Shown here: positions 38,044-46,488 of the stretch, piece by piece
How the letters are laid out: every line of letters starts with the position of its first letter
How positions within the stretch are numbered: position 1 is the stretch's first letter
Source of the DNA: Rhodanobacteraceae bacterium
GTDB lineage: Bacteria > Pseudomonadota > Gammaproteobacteria > Xanthomonadales > Rhodanobacteraceae
DNA: 64,000 nucleotides
NCBI GenBank assembly: GCA_016790075.1
Contig: JAEUPP010000006.1
Span: 124,001 to 188,000, forward strand
Direction of reading: 5' to 3'
Notes under the pieces: generated by a model
Database searches by the model: none
Told to the model about the DNA's origin: nothing
Seen by the model: only the letters and a program-made list of their open reading frames with translations
Position numbers and translations under genes: made by a program

Positions 38044-38743
38044 ATCTCTGCTGCATGCCGTGGCGGTAGCAATCGGTGTAGCGGGGTATTGGCAAGCGCG
38101 CTCATGGTGGAAATTGACGCTTTGTGCTCTTTGCATCGACAGGGCTGCGCAGGCACCTAGCCGGCTCGTGAAGATTCAGCGGCTGGAGCCTGCAGCCTCG
38201 CTGACGGGGCCGGTCAAAGCCTTGACTGGCTCCGTTGGCGCGCAGTGACCTGTCGCGGCAGTTGTCACGCGAATGTGGGGCAGCGCGGCCTAGGCGTACA
38301 TTGTCGCCAGTTGACGTGAGTGGTTCCGTCTTTGCGCTAGGTGCTCACTGGTCACGTTGCCAAGGCGCGATTTAGTGCATTCATACTGAATTGGCTTGTA
38401 TCCCTGTTTTCAGAGCCATAACGGACGATCGTGCCGTACCCGAACATTGCCTGGGCGTACGTGCGCGGGCGCCTGTGACCCGTTGGGTGCAGCAGTCCAG
38501 GTGCTCGCATCTGGCGTGTAGCTCCACAATCGTGGCATGACTGCTGCTTGCGGCATCCGAATGCGCTTTGTGGTGCACTAATTGATAAAGCTGTACAAAA
38601 TTTTTTTTGCGGTGCTAGACTGCCCGCGCGCCTGTGTAGAGAGAGCTCGGCCGGTTATCTGCCGCCAGGTTGGCGTCTGCCTCCTGTTGCGTCGGGCGTA
38701 CTGTTGTCGGTGCTGCCGGCCAGGAAAAGACCGAGGGATACGG
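38044..38743. other. Gene-free interval upstream of the GTPase/Roadblock operon
   Basis: About 700 bases with only short open frames. It ends in an A+T-rich patch with a T8 run at 38601-38608, then TAGACT at 38616-38621, which could be a -10 for the operon starting at 38744. No -35 at the right distance is convincing. I see no RNA gene or repeat. Confidence 0.45.
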
Positions 38744-39685
38744 ATGAGGACGCGCAGAATTGCCGTCGCCGGCCTTGCCGACGATGCGAGCCAGGCTTTC
38801 CGGTCCATGCTGAAGATTCTCGAAGGGCGCGGCGGTTTGAGCTGGATCCTTGCTCCACCGGATGCGGCTGAGGTGCTTATTGCAGGTACGCACGGCGACG
38901 AGCTCATTGCCCGGCGCTGGGCGAGGACCGACAAGCCGGTGATCGCGGTCTACGAAGGTTCTGCTGCGCGTCCCATGACACCGTATACCTTGCACCATCC
39001 GTTTCGCGTCATGCAGTTGCTCGGCGTGCTTGAGGAAATCGATCAGGCGCTGGCCCGGCCGATGGCCAGCACACCACGCACGCATGTTGCGGAAAGTGGA
39101 ACAGGATTCGCCGAGTCCTTGCGGTTGCTCGCGCGCGGCAACGCCGCTGGCGGCCTGTACGCCGCTGGCGAGGGCGGTATGAAAATCTTCGTGCGCAGCG
39201 AGGTCTTGGTTTACTACGCCAGTACAGAAACTGCGCAGCGGCTCACGCGCTCAGCTTTGCCGTTCTCGGCGCTGCACCTGACCAATGAGTCGCCGCCGCC
39301 GGATTTCGTCTGCCGCCCGATATTCGAGCTGGCCTGGTTTACCGGCTGGCATGCGAGTACGACGCTCGCTTCCTGGGTAGACCCCGGCGCTGTCTACCAC
39401 CTGCAGCGCTGGCCCGACTTTGGTCTGCTGCGCGGCTCGCGGGAGCAGCTTGCTCTTGCGGCATTGCTGACCCGGGCGAGTCATAGCCGGTCACGTCTGA
39501 TCGAACTCTCGCAGCAGTCAGAATCCAGCGTCGACCGGTTTCTGAATGCGTGTGCGTTAGCCGGCGTACTCACCGTCACCGCGAACGCGGCAGGCGACGC
39601 AACGGGGTCATTTATGGGCAGTTCGGCCGCGCGCCTCGGCGGCCTGATACGCGGCCTGCGTTCGCGCCTCGGCCTGACAAACTGA
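38744..39685 (+). CDS. Unknown protein, first gene of the GTPase/Roadblock operon
   Basis: 313 residues from the ATG at 38744, with GAGGGA upstream. Residues 1-110 look like a receiver-like alpha/beta fold without the phospho-Asp (RIAVAGLADDASQAF, later VLIAGTHGDELI and KPVIAVYEG). The middle is mixed. The last 90 residues (ALAALLTRASHSRSRLIEL and SVDRFLNACALAGVLTV) resemble a winged helix. I recognise no family. It precedes the GTPase gene by four bases, so its job is tied to that switch; it may be the effector or scaffold. Confidence 0.75.
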   Translation: MRTRRIAVAGLADDASQAFRSMLKILEGRGGLSWILAPPDAAEVLIAGTHGDELIARRWARTDKPVIAVYEGSAARPMTPYTLHHPFRVMQLLGVLEEIDQALARPMASTPRTHVAESGTGFAESLRLLARGNAAGGLYAAGEGGMKIFVRSEVLVYYASTETAQRLTRSALPFSALHLTNESPPPDFVCRPIFELAWFTGWHASTTLASWVDPGAVYHLQRWPDFGLLRGSREQLALAALLTRASHSRSRLIELSQQSESSVDRFLNACALAGVLTVTANAAGDATGSFMGSSAARLGGLIRGLRSRLGLTN

Positions 39686-39689
39686 ACCG

Positions 39690-40241
39690 ATGAACGAGCA
39701 GGACTTCAAGATCGTATTCACCGGGCCTATGGGGGCGGGCAAGACCACGGCGATAGCCGCCATCAGCGATGAACCACCGGTGTCGACGGACGTTGTGAAT
39801 ACCGACCGTGCTGTCTTCGATAAGGCGCTGACTACGGTAGGTCTGGACTACGGGCGTATCGCGATAGCCGCAGGGCAGCATGTGCACCTCTACGGCACGC
39901 CGGGACAGCTGCGCTACCGATTTCTCTGGGGCATTCTCGGAAACAATGCCGCTGGTGTGATTGTGCTGATCGATGCGTCGCAGGCTGATGCGCTGGTGCA
40001 GCTTGATGCCTTCGTCGAGGCCTTCGGCAGTGGAAAACGTGCACCTGTCGTCGTCGGTGTTGGCCGCAGTGACCAGGCCGGTGCGCTTGCCCTCGATGCA
40101 TTCGTGCAGCGCCTCGAAAGGCATGGGCTTACCTTGCCGGTGTTCGGCGTGGATGTGCGTAGGCGCGATGACGTGTTGCTGCTCGTCGACACCCTGCTTT
40201 GTCTGCTTGAACTCGGCGATATCGGGAGGAAGATCGTATGA
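39690..40241 (+). CDS. Small Ras-like GTPase, COG2229/MglA-related
   Basis: 183 residues. GPMGAGKTT (about 12-20) is the P-loop, TTVGLDYG gives the G2 Thr, and LYGTPGQLRYRF is the G3 motif in the form typical of COG2229 GTPases. LIDAS follows. The G4 element NKxD is replaced by GVGRSDQ, also usual in this family. Relatives include the CvnD proteins of Streptomyces conservons and, more distantly, MglA of Myxococcus. They act as GTP-controlled switches for polarity, motility or signalling. Its stop overlaps the start of a Roadblock protein by four bases; such proteins are the known regulators of these GTPases. Confidence 0.9.
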   Translation: MNEQDFKIVFTGPMGAGKTTAIAAISDEPPVSTDVVNTDRAVFDKALTTVGLDYGRIAIAAGQHVHLYGTPGQLRYRFLWGILGNNAAGVIVLIDASQADALVQLDAFVEAFGSGKRAPVVVGVGRSDQAGALALDAFVQRLERHGLTLPVFGVDVRRRDDVLLLVDTLLCLLELGDIGRKIV

Positions 40242-40645
40242 CTGCAGTGGCGGCGCGATTCGGCCGCATTGCGGCGGGTGTAGCGCAGCGGCAGCTCGAC
40301 GCGTTAGCGCTGGCCGCCCCAGGCTTGTTGTGCGCAGTATTGCTCAGTGCCGATGGCTTTGAGGTCGCATCGCTGCAGACTGACAAAGGCAGCGCCGCGC
40401 GGCTTGCCGCCATGGCTTCTTCGTTGTCGGCGATAGCTGCGGCCATTGCGCGCGAAGCCGGGCTGGCCGAAAGCAATCGAATGATCATCGAATCCGCCAA
40501 CGGCACCATTGTGCTCGCCAACGTGCCCGATACCAGCCCGCCGCTGTTGCTGGCAGTCATTGTCGCCGATGGCTGTGTGCTTGGACGGCTGCTCTGGGCA
40601 ACGACAAATTGTTGCAACGCAATCGGGCGTGCGTTTCGTGAATAA
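40238..40645 (+). CDS. Roadblock/LC7 domain protein
   Basis: 135 residues. A long first helix is followed by GLLCAVLLSADGFEVAS, then a helix rich in Ala and Ser (LAAMASSLSAIAAAIAREAG) and NRMIIESANGTIVLANV, the alpha-beta-beta-alpha-beta order of Roadblock/LC7 (MglB-like) proteins. These dimerise and act as GTPase-activating or exchange factors for MglA-type GTPases. Translation is coupled to the GTPase gene by an ATGA overlap. Confidence 0.85.
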   Translation: MTAVAARFGRIAAGVAQRQLDALALAAPGLLCAVLLSADGFEVASLQTDKGSAARLAAMASSLSAIAAAIAREAGLAESNRMIIESANGTIVLANVPDTSPPLLLAVIVADGCVLGRLLWATTNCCNAIGRAFRE

Positions 40646-40713
40646 CGAAAAAGAGCAAAACGCCCTGTTTTATTCAGTGCTCCAGGCGTTGGTGGCGAAC
40701 CAGGAGGACTTCA

Positions 40714-41073
40714 ATGGCGAACATCAACGATAGTTTGTCGGCACTCATGCAGACCGACGGCGCGCTCTGCGCGGCATTGGTCGATGCGAACAGTGGCATG
40801 ACACTTGGCAAGACAGGTGCTGGGTTGGACCTGGATCTCGCTGCTGCAGGCAATACTGAGGTCCTTCATGCAAAGCTGAAGACGATGAGGGGGCTGGGCC
40901 TCAACGACGTGATTGAAGACATCCTGATCACGCTGGGCAGCCAGTACCACATCATCCGGCCGATAGCGACCGCTGCGGGGCTGTTCGTCTACCTCGTGCT
41001 CGACAAGAGCCAGTCCAACCTGGCGCTGGCTCGCCACACTTGCCAGCATGTGGAGCAATCGCTGACGCTGTAG
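40714..41073 (+). CDS. Second Roadblock/LC7-like protein
   Basis: 119 residues. AALVDANSGMTLGKTG, then EDILITLGSQYHIIRP and GLFVYLVLDKSQSNLALAR reproduce the Roadblock strand-helix order, though more diverged than the preceding gene. AGGAGG lies about six bases before the ATG. The 68-base gap from the first Roadblock gene suggests the same transcript with its own ribosome loading. Two different Roadblock proteins beside one GTPase could form a heterodimer or act at different steps. Confidence 0.78.
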   Translation: MANINDSLSALMQTDGALCAALVDANSGMTLGKTGAGLDLDLAAAGNTEVLHAKLKTMRGLGLNDVIEDILITLGSQYHIIRPIATAAGLFVYLVLDKSQSNLALARHTCQHVEQSLTL

Positions 41074-41186
41074 TTGCGGTTCGGAGGCTGTTCCGGAAAG
41101 GGGCCTCGCAGGTGGCGCGGCGGCGCCGGTGCGAGTCGCTGGTGCCGGACGTAGACCATGCCTGCTGCGGTGAGTAGGCCCCGCGG

Positions 41187-41210
41187 ACCCGCGCCACAAC
41201 GGACGCGGGT
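41187..41210. terminator. Hairpin between convergent Roadblock and gapA genes
   Basis: ACCCGCG (41187-41193) and CGCGGGT (41204-41210) form a perfect 7-bp stem with a 10-base loop, 25 bases beyond the gapA stop on the minus strand. There is no T-run. Confidence 0.4.
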
Positions 41211-41234
41211 TCCAGGTTGCGGCCGTCGGCAGAT

Positions 41235-42248
41235 TTACTTCGCGGCCATCAGCGCCAGCGTCATGTCGAGCATGCGGTTGGAGAAGCCCCATTCGTTGTC
41301 GTACCACGAACACACCTTCACCAGCGTGCCGCCCATCACCTTGGTCAGCGTGGCGTCGTAGACCGACGAGCGGGCGTCGTGGTTGAAGTCGACCGACACC
41401 AGCGGTGCCTTGTTGAAGCCGAGTATGCCCTTGAGCGCGCCTTCGGAAGCGTCCTTGATGACCTGATCGATTTCCGCGTTCGTGGTCGCGCGCTTGGCGA
41501 CGAAGGAAAGATCGACTACCGAGACGTTGATCGTCGGTACGCGCATGGCGAAACCATCGAGCTTGCCGTTGAGTTCCGGCAAGACCAGGCCGACAGCTGC
41601 GGCGGCGCCGGTCTTGGTCGGAATCTGCGACTGCGTCGCCGAGCGGGCGCGGCGCAGATCGGAGTGATAGACGTCGGTCAGCACCTGATCGTTGGTATAG
41701 GCATGGATCGTCGTCATCAGGCCATGCTCGATGCCGATCTTCTCGTGCAGGACCTTGGCCAGCGGCGCCAGGCAATTGGTCGTGCACGAGGCGTTGGAGA
41801 TAACTTCGTGCGCGGCCTTGAGCTGGTCGTGGTTGACGCCATAGACAAAGGTACCGTCGACGTCGTTACCACCCGGCGCGGAGATGATGACTTTCTTTGC
41901 GCCGCCGGCGAGGTGGGCGCCGGCCTTGGCCTTGCTGGTAAACAGGCCAGTGCATTCCAGTACGACGTCGACGCCGTGCGCACCCCAGGGCAGTTTGGCC
42001 GGGTCGCGTTCGGCGAATACCTTGATGCGGTCGCCCTTGACCACGAGTTCGGCGCCCTCGACGGCGACATCGAACGGGAACTTGCCGTGTGCGGTGTCGT
42101 AGCGGGTCAGGTGGGCGTTGGTCTCGGCGTCACCCAGGTCATTGATCGCGACAACCTGGATTTCCTGGTTGCGACCAGCTTCATACAAGGCACGCAGAAC
42201 ATTGCGGCCGATACGGCCATAGCCGTTGATGGCAACTTTCACCGCCAT
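41235..42248 (-). CDS. gapA: Glyceraldehyde-3-phosphate dehydrogenase
   Basis: 337 residues from the ATG at 42248, with TAGGAG upstream. [16 protein letters not shown] binds [18 protein letters not shown] holds the catalytic Cys, and [10 protein letters not shown] the catalytic His. [18 protein letters not shown] and [13 protein letters not shown] are also signatures. It oxidises glyceraldehyde 3-phosphate to 1,3-bisphosphoglycerate in glycolysis. Pyruvate kinase is encoded 6 kb away on the other strand. Confidence 0.97.
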   Translation of the reverse strand: MAVKVAINGYGRIGRNVLRALYEAGRNQEIQVVAINDLGDAETNAHLTRYDTAHGKFPFDVAVEGAELVVKGDRIKVFAERDPAKLPWGAHGVDVVLECTGLFTSKAKAGAHLAGGAKKVIISAPGGNDVDGTFVYGVNHDQLKAAHEVISNASCTTNCLAPLAKVLHEKIGIEHGLMTTIHAYTNDQVLTDVYHSDLRRARSATQSQIPTKTGAAAAVGLVLPELNGKLDGFAMRVPTINVSVVDLSFVAKRATTNAEIDQVIKDASEGALKGILGFNKAPLVSVDFNHDARSSVYDATLTKVMGGTLVKVCSWYDNEWGFSNRMLDMTLALMAAK

Positions 42249-42430
42249 GGTGAGGGCTCCTAAAGGGATGGGGATGGACGAAAAGACACGGAATTGTAGC
42301 AATGCCGGCGCCGCGGCGCCCGGCATATGCTGGCCAGCGGGGGCTGCGCCGGGTTGTGATCGGCCCGCTGCTGCGGCTGCTTGGGCAGCGTCGTGCTAAC
42401 CGAATCGGGGCTGACGGCATCCATGCAGCC

Positions 42431-43000
42431 ATGACAGTCGACGACGAACGGGTCACCCGGGCCCGCAATGGAGACCGCGACGCATTCCGGCGTCTGGTCG
42501 AGGGTGAGACGCGCCCGCTATATGCGCTGGCCGCACGCATTACGCGGGACGCAGCGCTGGCAGAAGACGCGGTGCAGGAGGCGCTGTTCAACGCCTGGCG
42601 CCACTTGGCTGATTTCGACGGCCGCGCGAATTTCAAGACATGGCTGCACCGGATAACGGTCAACGCGGCCTTGGAACAATTGCGTCGCCGTGGCGGACGT
42701 GAGCAGCTCCTCCCCGGTACGGCCGACGCCGCAGACAATGCCGAGGATTTCCTCGCCGCCTATGCCGACGAGCTGCCCGGGCCGGAGCAGCTTGCTGGCG
42801 GCCTGGAAATCGGCCGTCGGGTACAGATGCAGCTCGACCGCATGACGCACCTGGAACGCAGCGCCTTCGTGCTGCGCCATCACGAAGGTCAGTCGCTGGA
42901 GGAAATCTGCGGTGTGCTGGCGATCAATGTCTCGGCCTGCAAACAGGCCATCTTTCGTGCTGTGCGCAAGTTGCGCGGTGCGCTGGAACCGCTGAGGTAA
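42431..43000 (+). CDS. ECF-type RNA polymerase sigma factor
   Basis: 189 residues from the ATG at 42431; the start is uncertain because no clear ribosome binding site is seen and the frame is open from 42302. Region 2 (about 8-75) has RDAFRRLVEGETRPLYALA and EDAVQEALFNAWRHL, with FKTWLHRITVNAALEQLRRR. Region 4 (about 128-185) has LERSAFVLRHHEGQSLEEI and ACKQAIFRAVRKLR. It directs polymerase to a small regulon under some signal. The next gene, three bases on, encodes a membrane protein of anti-sigma type. Confidence 0.92.
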   Translation: MTVDDERVTRARNGDRDAFRRLVEGETRPLYALAARITRDAALAEDAVQEALFNAWRHLADFDGRANFKTWLHRITVNAALEQLRRRGGREQLLPGTADAADNAEDFLAAYADELPGPEQLAGGLEIGRRVQMQLDRMTHLERSAFVLRHHEGQSLEEICGVLAINVSACKQAIFRAVRKLRGALEPLR

Positions 43001-43003
43001 GCG

Positions 43004-43801
43004 ATGAATACGATCCGTGACGCCGACTTGATTCTTTACTACTACGGGGATGGCCTCTCGTCGGCTGAGCGCGCCGAGATTGAGCAGGCACTGGCGGGCT
43101 CCGCGGCGCTGGGCGCGCGCTATCAGCTGCTTCTCGCCACCTTGCGTGCAGTCGATGCCCAGTCCGCTCCCGAAGCCGACGGAGGCTTTGAGCAGCGCCT
43201 TTGGCTGCGCTGGGAAGAGCAGGTTTCCGCCGCTCCCGCTGCGCGGGGGCATCGGTCCGAGGCTGGCCGGGCCAGTGCGCGCGAGCGCCACCGGGGGCGA
43301 GTACCTGGTCTGCGGCGCTATGCGGGCGCGGCGCTCGCTCTGGTCGCAGCGCTCGGTATAGGCTTTCTCATCGGGCGGCAACCCCATGATGCGCAGCCTC
43401 CGGTCGGCACGAGTCCGACCGCAGCGTTGGCGCGGCGAGACCTGGCGACTCGCGCGCTTGGCGCCTACGTCGCCGCGCATCTGCGCGAAACCGAGGGCGT
43501 GGTGCTGACGGCGGTCAACAGTGACAACGCGGCGCTGCTTGAGGGCAATCGTGAACTGGCCGCGAGCCTGCTCGAATCCAACCGTCTCTACGCGCAGGCT
43601 GCGGTGCGTGCCGGCAATCCCCGGCTGGCAGATTTTCTGCGGCAGCTGGAGCCGCTGTTGCTCGATCTCGCTAACCCAGCATCCGTTGATCCCATCCAAG
43701 GTTCTGACGGTTTGCGCGATTACGTCGACAAGACCGATCTGTTGTTTCAGCTGCGTGCTATCCAGGCGCGCATGGAATCGCAACGGGCGACCTCGATCTG
43801 A
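43004..43801 (+). CDS. Anti-sigma-like single-pass membrane protein
   Basis: 265 residues. The N-terminal cytoplasmic part (1-95) starts DADLILYYYGDGLSSAERAE, like the short sigma-binding region of anti-sigma factors, but lacks the zinc-binding HxxxCxxC motif. One membrane helix (AGAALALVAALGIGFLIG) lies at about 107-124. The rest is periplasmic and helical, with Leu- and Asn-rich segments (LREREG-unlike, e.g. NRELAASLLESNRLYAQA). Position three bases after the sigma gene is the main argument for anti-sigma function. It is followed by two HEAT-repeat genes. Confidence 0.75.
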   Translation: MNTIRDADLILYYYGDGLSSAERAEIEQALAGSAALGARYQLLLATLRAVDAQSAPEADGGFEQRLWLRWEEQVSAAPAARGHRSEAGRASARERHRGRVPGLRRYAGAALALVAALGIGFLIGRQPHDAQPPVGTSPTAALARRDLATRALGAYVAAHLRETEGVVLTAVNSDNAALLEGNRELAASLLESNRLYAQAAVRAGNPRLADFLRQLEPLLLDLANPASVDPIQGSDGLRDYVDKTDLLFQLRAIQARMESQRATSI

Positions 43802-43812
43802 TGGAGTCTAAA

Positions 43813-45036
43813 ATGAATAAACGTATACATTCGGGTGTTGCTTGTCTCCTGCTCGCGATGGCGGCTCCGCTAGCCTTGGCTGTGCCGGCTGATGTCGAGG
43901 TGAAGGTCGCCGACAAGGAGCTCAATCAGCTGTACAGCCAGGGGCAGGAGTTCATGGCCAAGTCTGACTGGCGCCAGGCACTGGACAGTTTCGCTCGTCT
44001 GGAAAAGCGCATGGTCGAGCGTGGAGAATCCAACGTCGATACGGCGGTATTCTGGCAGGCCTATGTGCTGGTGCAGGCCAAGCGGGTGAGCGATGCGCGG
44101 CGCATGGTTGATCGTCTGCGCGACAACTTTCCCCAGAGCCGCTGGATCGCGGAGGCGGAAAACCTGCTGCGGCAGGACGAGCCAGATGCCGAGACAGAGT
44201 TGACAGGTTCCGGTGACGGCGACAAGGAGTTGGCAGAAATCGCCGTTGAGGGACTGATGAGCGCGCCACCGGAGCGTGCACTGCCGCTGCTGAGAAAGGT
44301 GCTTCACGGCAAGCAGCCTGAGAAGGTCAAGCGGCGCGCCCTGTTCGTGCTGACCCAGATGGATTCACGTGAAGCGGTGAAAGAAATCATCGAGGTCGCG
44401 CGCAAAGGCGATCCCGTGCTGCGCGACGAAGCCATCCGCATGCTCGGTGTCAGTGGCGATGGCGCGGCACTCGCCGAGTTGGAGAGTTTCTACAAATCGG
44501 CCAGTACCGGTGTGAGGCGCGAGGTGCTGCGGGCGTGGATGAACGCCGAGCGGCAGGATCTTGTCCTCAGCGCTGCGCGCGACGAGGCCGATCTGGCGCT
44601 GCGCAGCGAGGCGATCCAGCTGCTCGGAGCGATGCAGGCGACGGCGGAATTGAAGCGGCTGATGCCCAGCGTCAACGAGCCGGAGCTGCAGAAGCAGATC
44701 GTGGAATCGCTCGGCATCGCGGAGGATTTGGATGCACTGGTACAGATTGCAGGTTCGCATCCCAGTGAGGCGATACGGTTTGAAGCCTTCCGCGCAATCG
44801 GCATCGTTGGCGGTGAGAAAGCGGGCAATGCACTGGTTGCGCTCTACTCGAAAGCGAAAAGCGCTGCCGAGCGAGACGCCGTTCTGCACGGGCTTCTGAT
44901 CAGTGATGACGCGAGCTCCATTAGGACTTTGTACAAATATTCGAAAAGTAAGGAAGAAAAATTACAGATCCTGCGCGTGCTCACGGCGATGGGCGATGAC
45001 GCTGCGCTGGAGATCATCGAGCAGGAGCTGCAATAG
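43813..45036 (+). CDS. Exported HEAT-repeat protein, first copy
   Basis: 407 residues from the ATG at 43813, with GGAG nine bases upstream; an ATG at 43801 overlapping the previous stop adds four residues. A signal peptide ends near LALAVPA (about residue 24). Residues 30-115 are a tetratricopeptide-like helical region (QGQEFMAKSDWRQALDSFARL). From about 130 on there are seven or more HEAT repeats, with recurring RRALFVLTQM, DEAIRMLGVSG, SEAIQLLGAM and FEAFRAIGIVG. It is probably a periplasmic scaffold. Spacing ties it to the sigma and anti-sigma genes. Confidence 0.82.
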   Translation: MNKRIHSGVACLLLAMAAPLALAVPADVEVKVADKELNQLYSQGQEFMAKSDWRQALDSFARLEKRMVERGESNVDTAVFWQAYVLVQAKRVSDARRMVDRLRDNFPQSRWIAEAENLLRQDEPDAETELTGSGDGDKELAEIAVEGLMSAPPERALPLLRKVLHGKQPEKVKRRALFVLTQMDSREAVKEIIEVARKGDPVLRDEAIRMLGVSGDGAALAELESFYKSASTGVRREVLRAWMNAERQDLVLSAARDEADLALRSEAIQLLGAMQATAELKRLMPSVNEPELQKQIVESLGIAEDLDALVQIAGSHPSEAIRFEAFRAIGIVGGEKAGNALVALYSKAKSAAERDAVLHGLLISDDASSIRTLYKYSKSKEEKLQILRVLTAMGDDAALEIIEQELQ

Positions 45037-45130
45037 CCTTGCCGGCTGCCGCGGCAGTTGAGCCATTGTTTCTTGATATCGCGTGGTGACTTCCTGTGCG
45101 CCGCCCCGTATTTCGATCTGGAGAACCCTC

Positions 45131-46117
45131 ATGCGTATCGCTATCGCTCTGCTGTTGTCAGCACTGACACCTTTCGCTTCAGCAACCAGCGCCGACGACT
45201 TGGCACGCCGTATTGGCAATAGTGACGGCTGGGTCTCCTGGCGAGTGTCTCGCGCGCCGGATGCCGGGGATGCGTGCTGTCAAACCCTGGATGGCAACGT
45301 TGTTACTCATCGTGGTTGTGATCTCGATGGGCGCCAATGGAATATAGGCACGGCGCCGGGTGCCACAGGCGATGCCGCCGGTCTTGTTGTCTATGCGCAC
45401 CTGCGCAGTGGCGTGGTCGACAAGATACGCGCGTATTCTGCTACCTGTCCGGTGCGCAGCAGCGAGGCACTGCGCCGCATCGAGGATGTCGATCCGGCGG
45501 CGAGTGTGGGCTGGCTTGCCGCGCAGCTGCGTAGTAGCAGTGCGGCCAAGGATCACGATGACGACGAGGCCATCGCCGCGCTCGCTTTTCATGCGGTACC
45601 GGCAGCGATGAATGCGCTGCAGGATCTCGCGGCGGCGGGGCGGCCGCAGGAGCAGCGCAAGACTGTGCTGTTCTGGATGGGGCAGGCGCGTGGTGTCGCA
45701 GGGGTAGAGGTTGTCGGGCGCTACGCACAGGAGGACACGGATCCGGATATCCGCCAGCACGCCGTTTTCGTCATGTCGCAGGCTGCGGCGCACAATACTT
45801 ATCCGCGCATTCTGGCGATCGCGCGCACGGACCATTCGGCTGAAGTCCGTGGCCAATCGCTATTCTGGCTCGCCCAGATGAAGGACAAGCGAGCCAGGGC
45901 CGACATTACCGAGGCGCTGCGGCGAGAGCAGGACTCCGAAGTGCGCGAGCAGGCCGTGTTCGCCCTGTCGCAACTGCACGGCGCTGAGGCTGACCAGGCC
46001 CTGATTGCGCTGATCCGCGGTGACTTTCCGCGCGAGGTCAAGCAGAAGGCCGTGTTCTGGCTCGGCCAGTCCGGTTCGGATACCGCAATCGCATTTCTCG
46101 ATGATGTGTTGCGGTGA
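45131..46117 (+). CDS. Exported HEAT-repeat protein, second copy
   Basis: 328 residues from the ATG at 45131; the frame is open from 45083 but the signal peptide (IAIALLLSALTPFASATS) starts here. Residues 20-120 form a Cys-containing domain (GDACCQTLDG, HRGCDLDG, YSATCPVRSSE) with five cysteines, possibly disulfide-bonded. From about 135 there are HEAT repeats whose second helices contain KTVLFWMGQARG, HAVFVMSQAA, QSLFWLAQM, QAVFALSQLHG and KAVFWLGQSG, a regular VFWLxQ theme. It is the fourth gene of the sigma/anti-sigma unit. Confidence 0.8.
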   Translation: MRIAIALLLSALTPFASATSADDLARRIGNSDGWVSWRVSRAPDAGDACCQTLDGNVVTHRGCDLDGRQWNIGTAPGATGDAAGLVVYAHLRSGVVDKIRAYSATCPVRSSEALRRIEDVDPAASVGWLAAQLRSSSAAKDHDDDEAIAALAFHAVPAAMNALQDLAAAGRPQEQRKTVLFWMGQARGVAGVEVVGRYAQEDTDPDIRQHAVFVMSQAAAHNTYPRILAIARTDHSAEVRGQSLFWLAQMKDKRARADITEALRREQDSEVREQAVFALSQLHGAEADQALIALIRGDFPREVKQKAVFWLGQSGSDTAIAFLDDVLR

Positions 46118-46488
46118 AAGCAAGCTCGGAGGGCAGCGAGCGCGACCATTACGTACAGGGGGGAAAGGGATCCGGGGCTTGGAGCCGACGGCTCCCCTGA
46201 TGGGCTGGTTACGGTCAGGCGCTTCCTCTCCGGGCCGGGGCAGTCCTGCGTCCACCGCCCAATTCAGACCGCCGGTCAGATTCCCGGCGGTTCGTGCGCA
46301 AGCGCGCATTCCGCGGCGCCGGGTTGGCGGTATCGTTGAGGCGCTCTCGTCGCAGATCCGGTGCTAAGCTAGGGCCGTATTCACTGCGGGATGAGAGGTG
46401 GTGCAATCCGCCGCCTGCTTGTTCGTCGTACCGGTTAGGACGCAGCGCTAGCGTCACGCTGGTTTCAGAAGCCCTGTTTGGAGGCGAT
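46118..46488. other. Intergenic interval with two hairpins
   Basis: About 370 bases. GGAGCC-gac-GGCTCC (46181-46195) follows the HEAT gene and could help end that transcript. ACCGCCGG (46268-46275) and CCGGCGGT (46284-46291) form a second perfect 8-bp stem. The frame of the next gene is open from 46294 but its upstream part is not protein-like. Confidence 0.45.
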
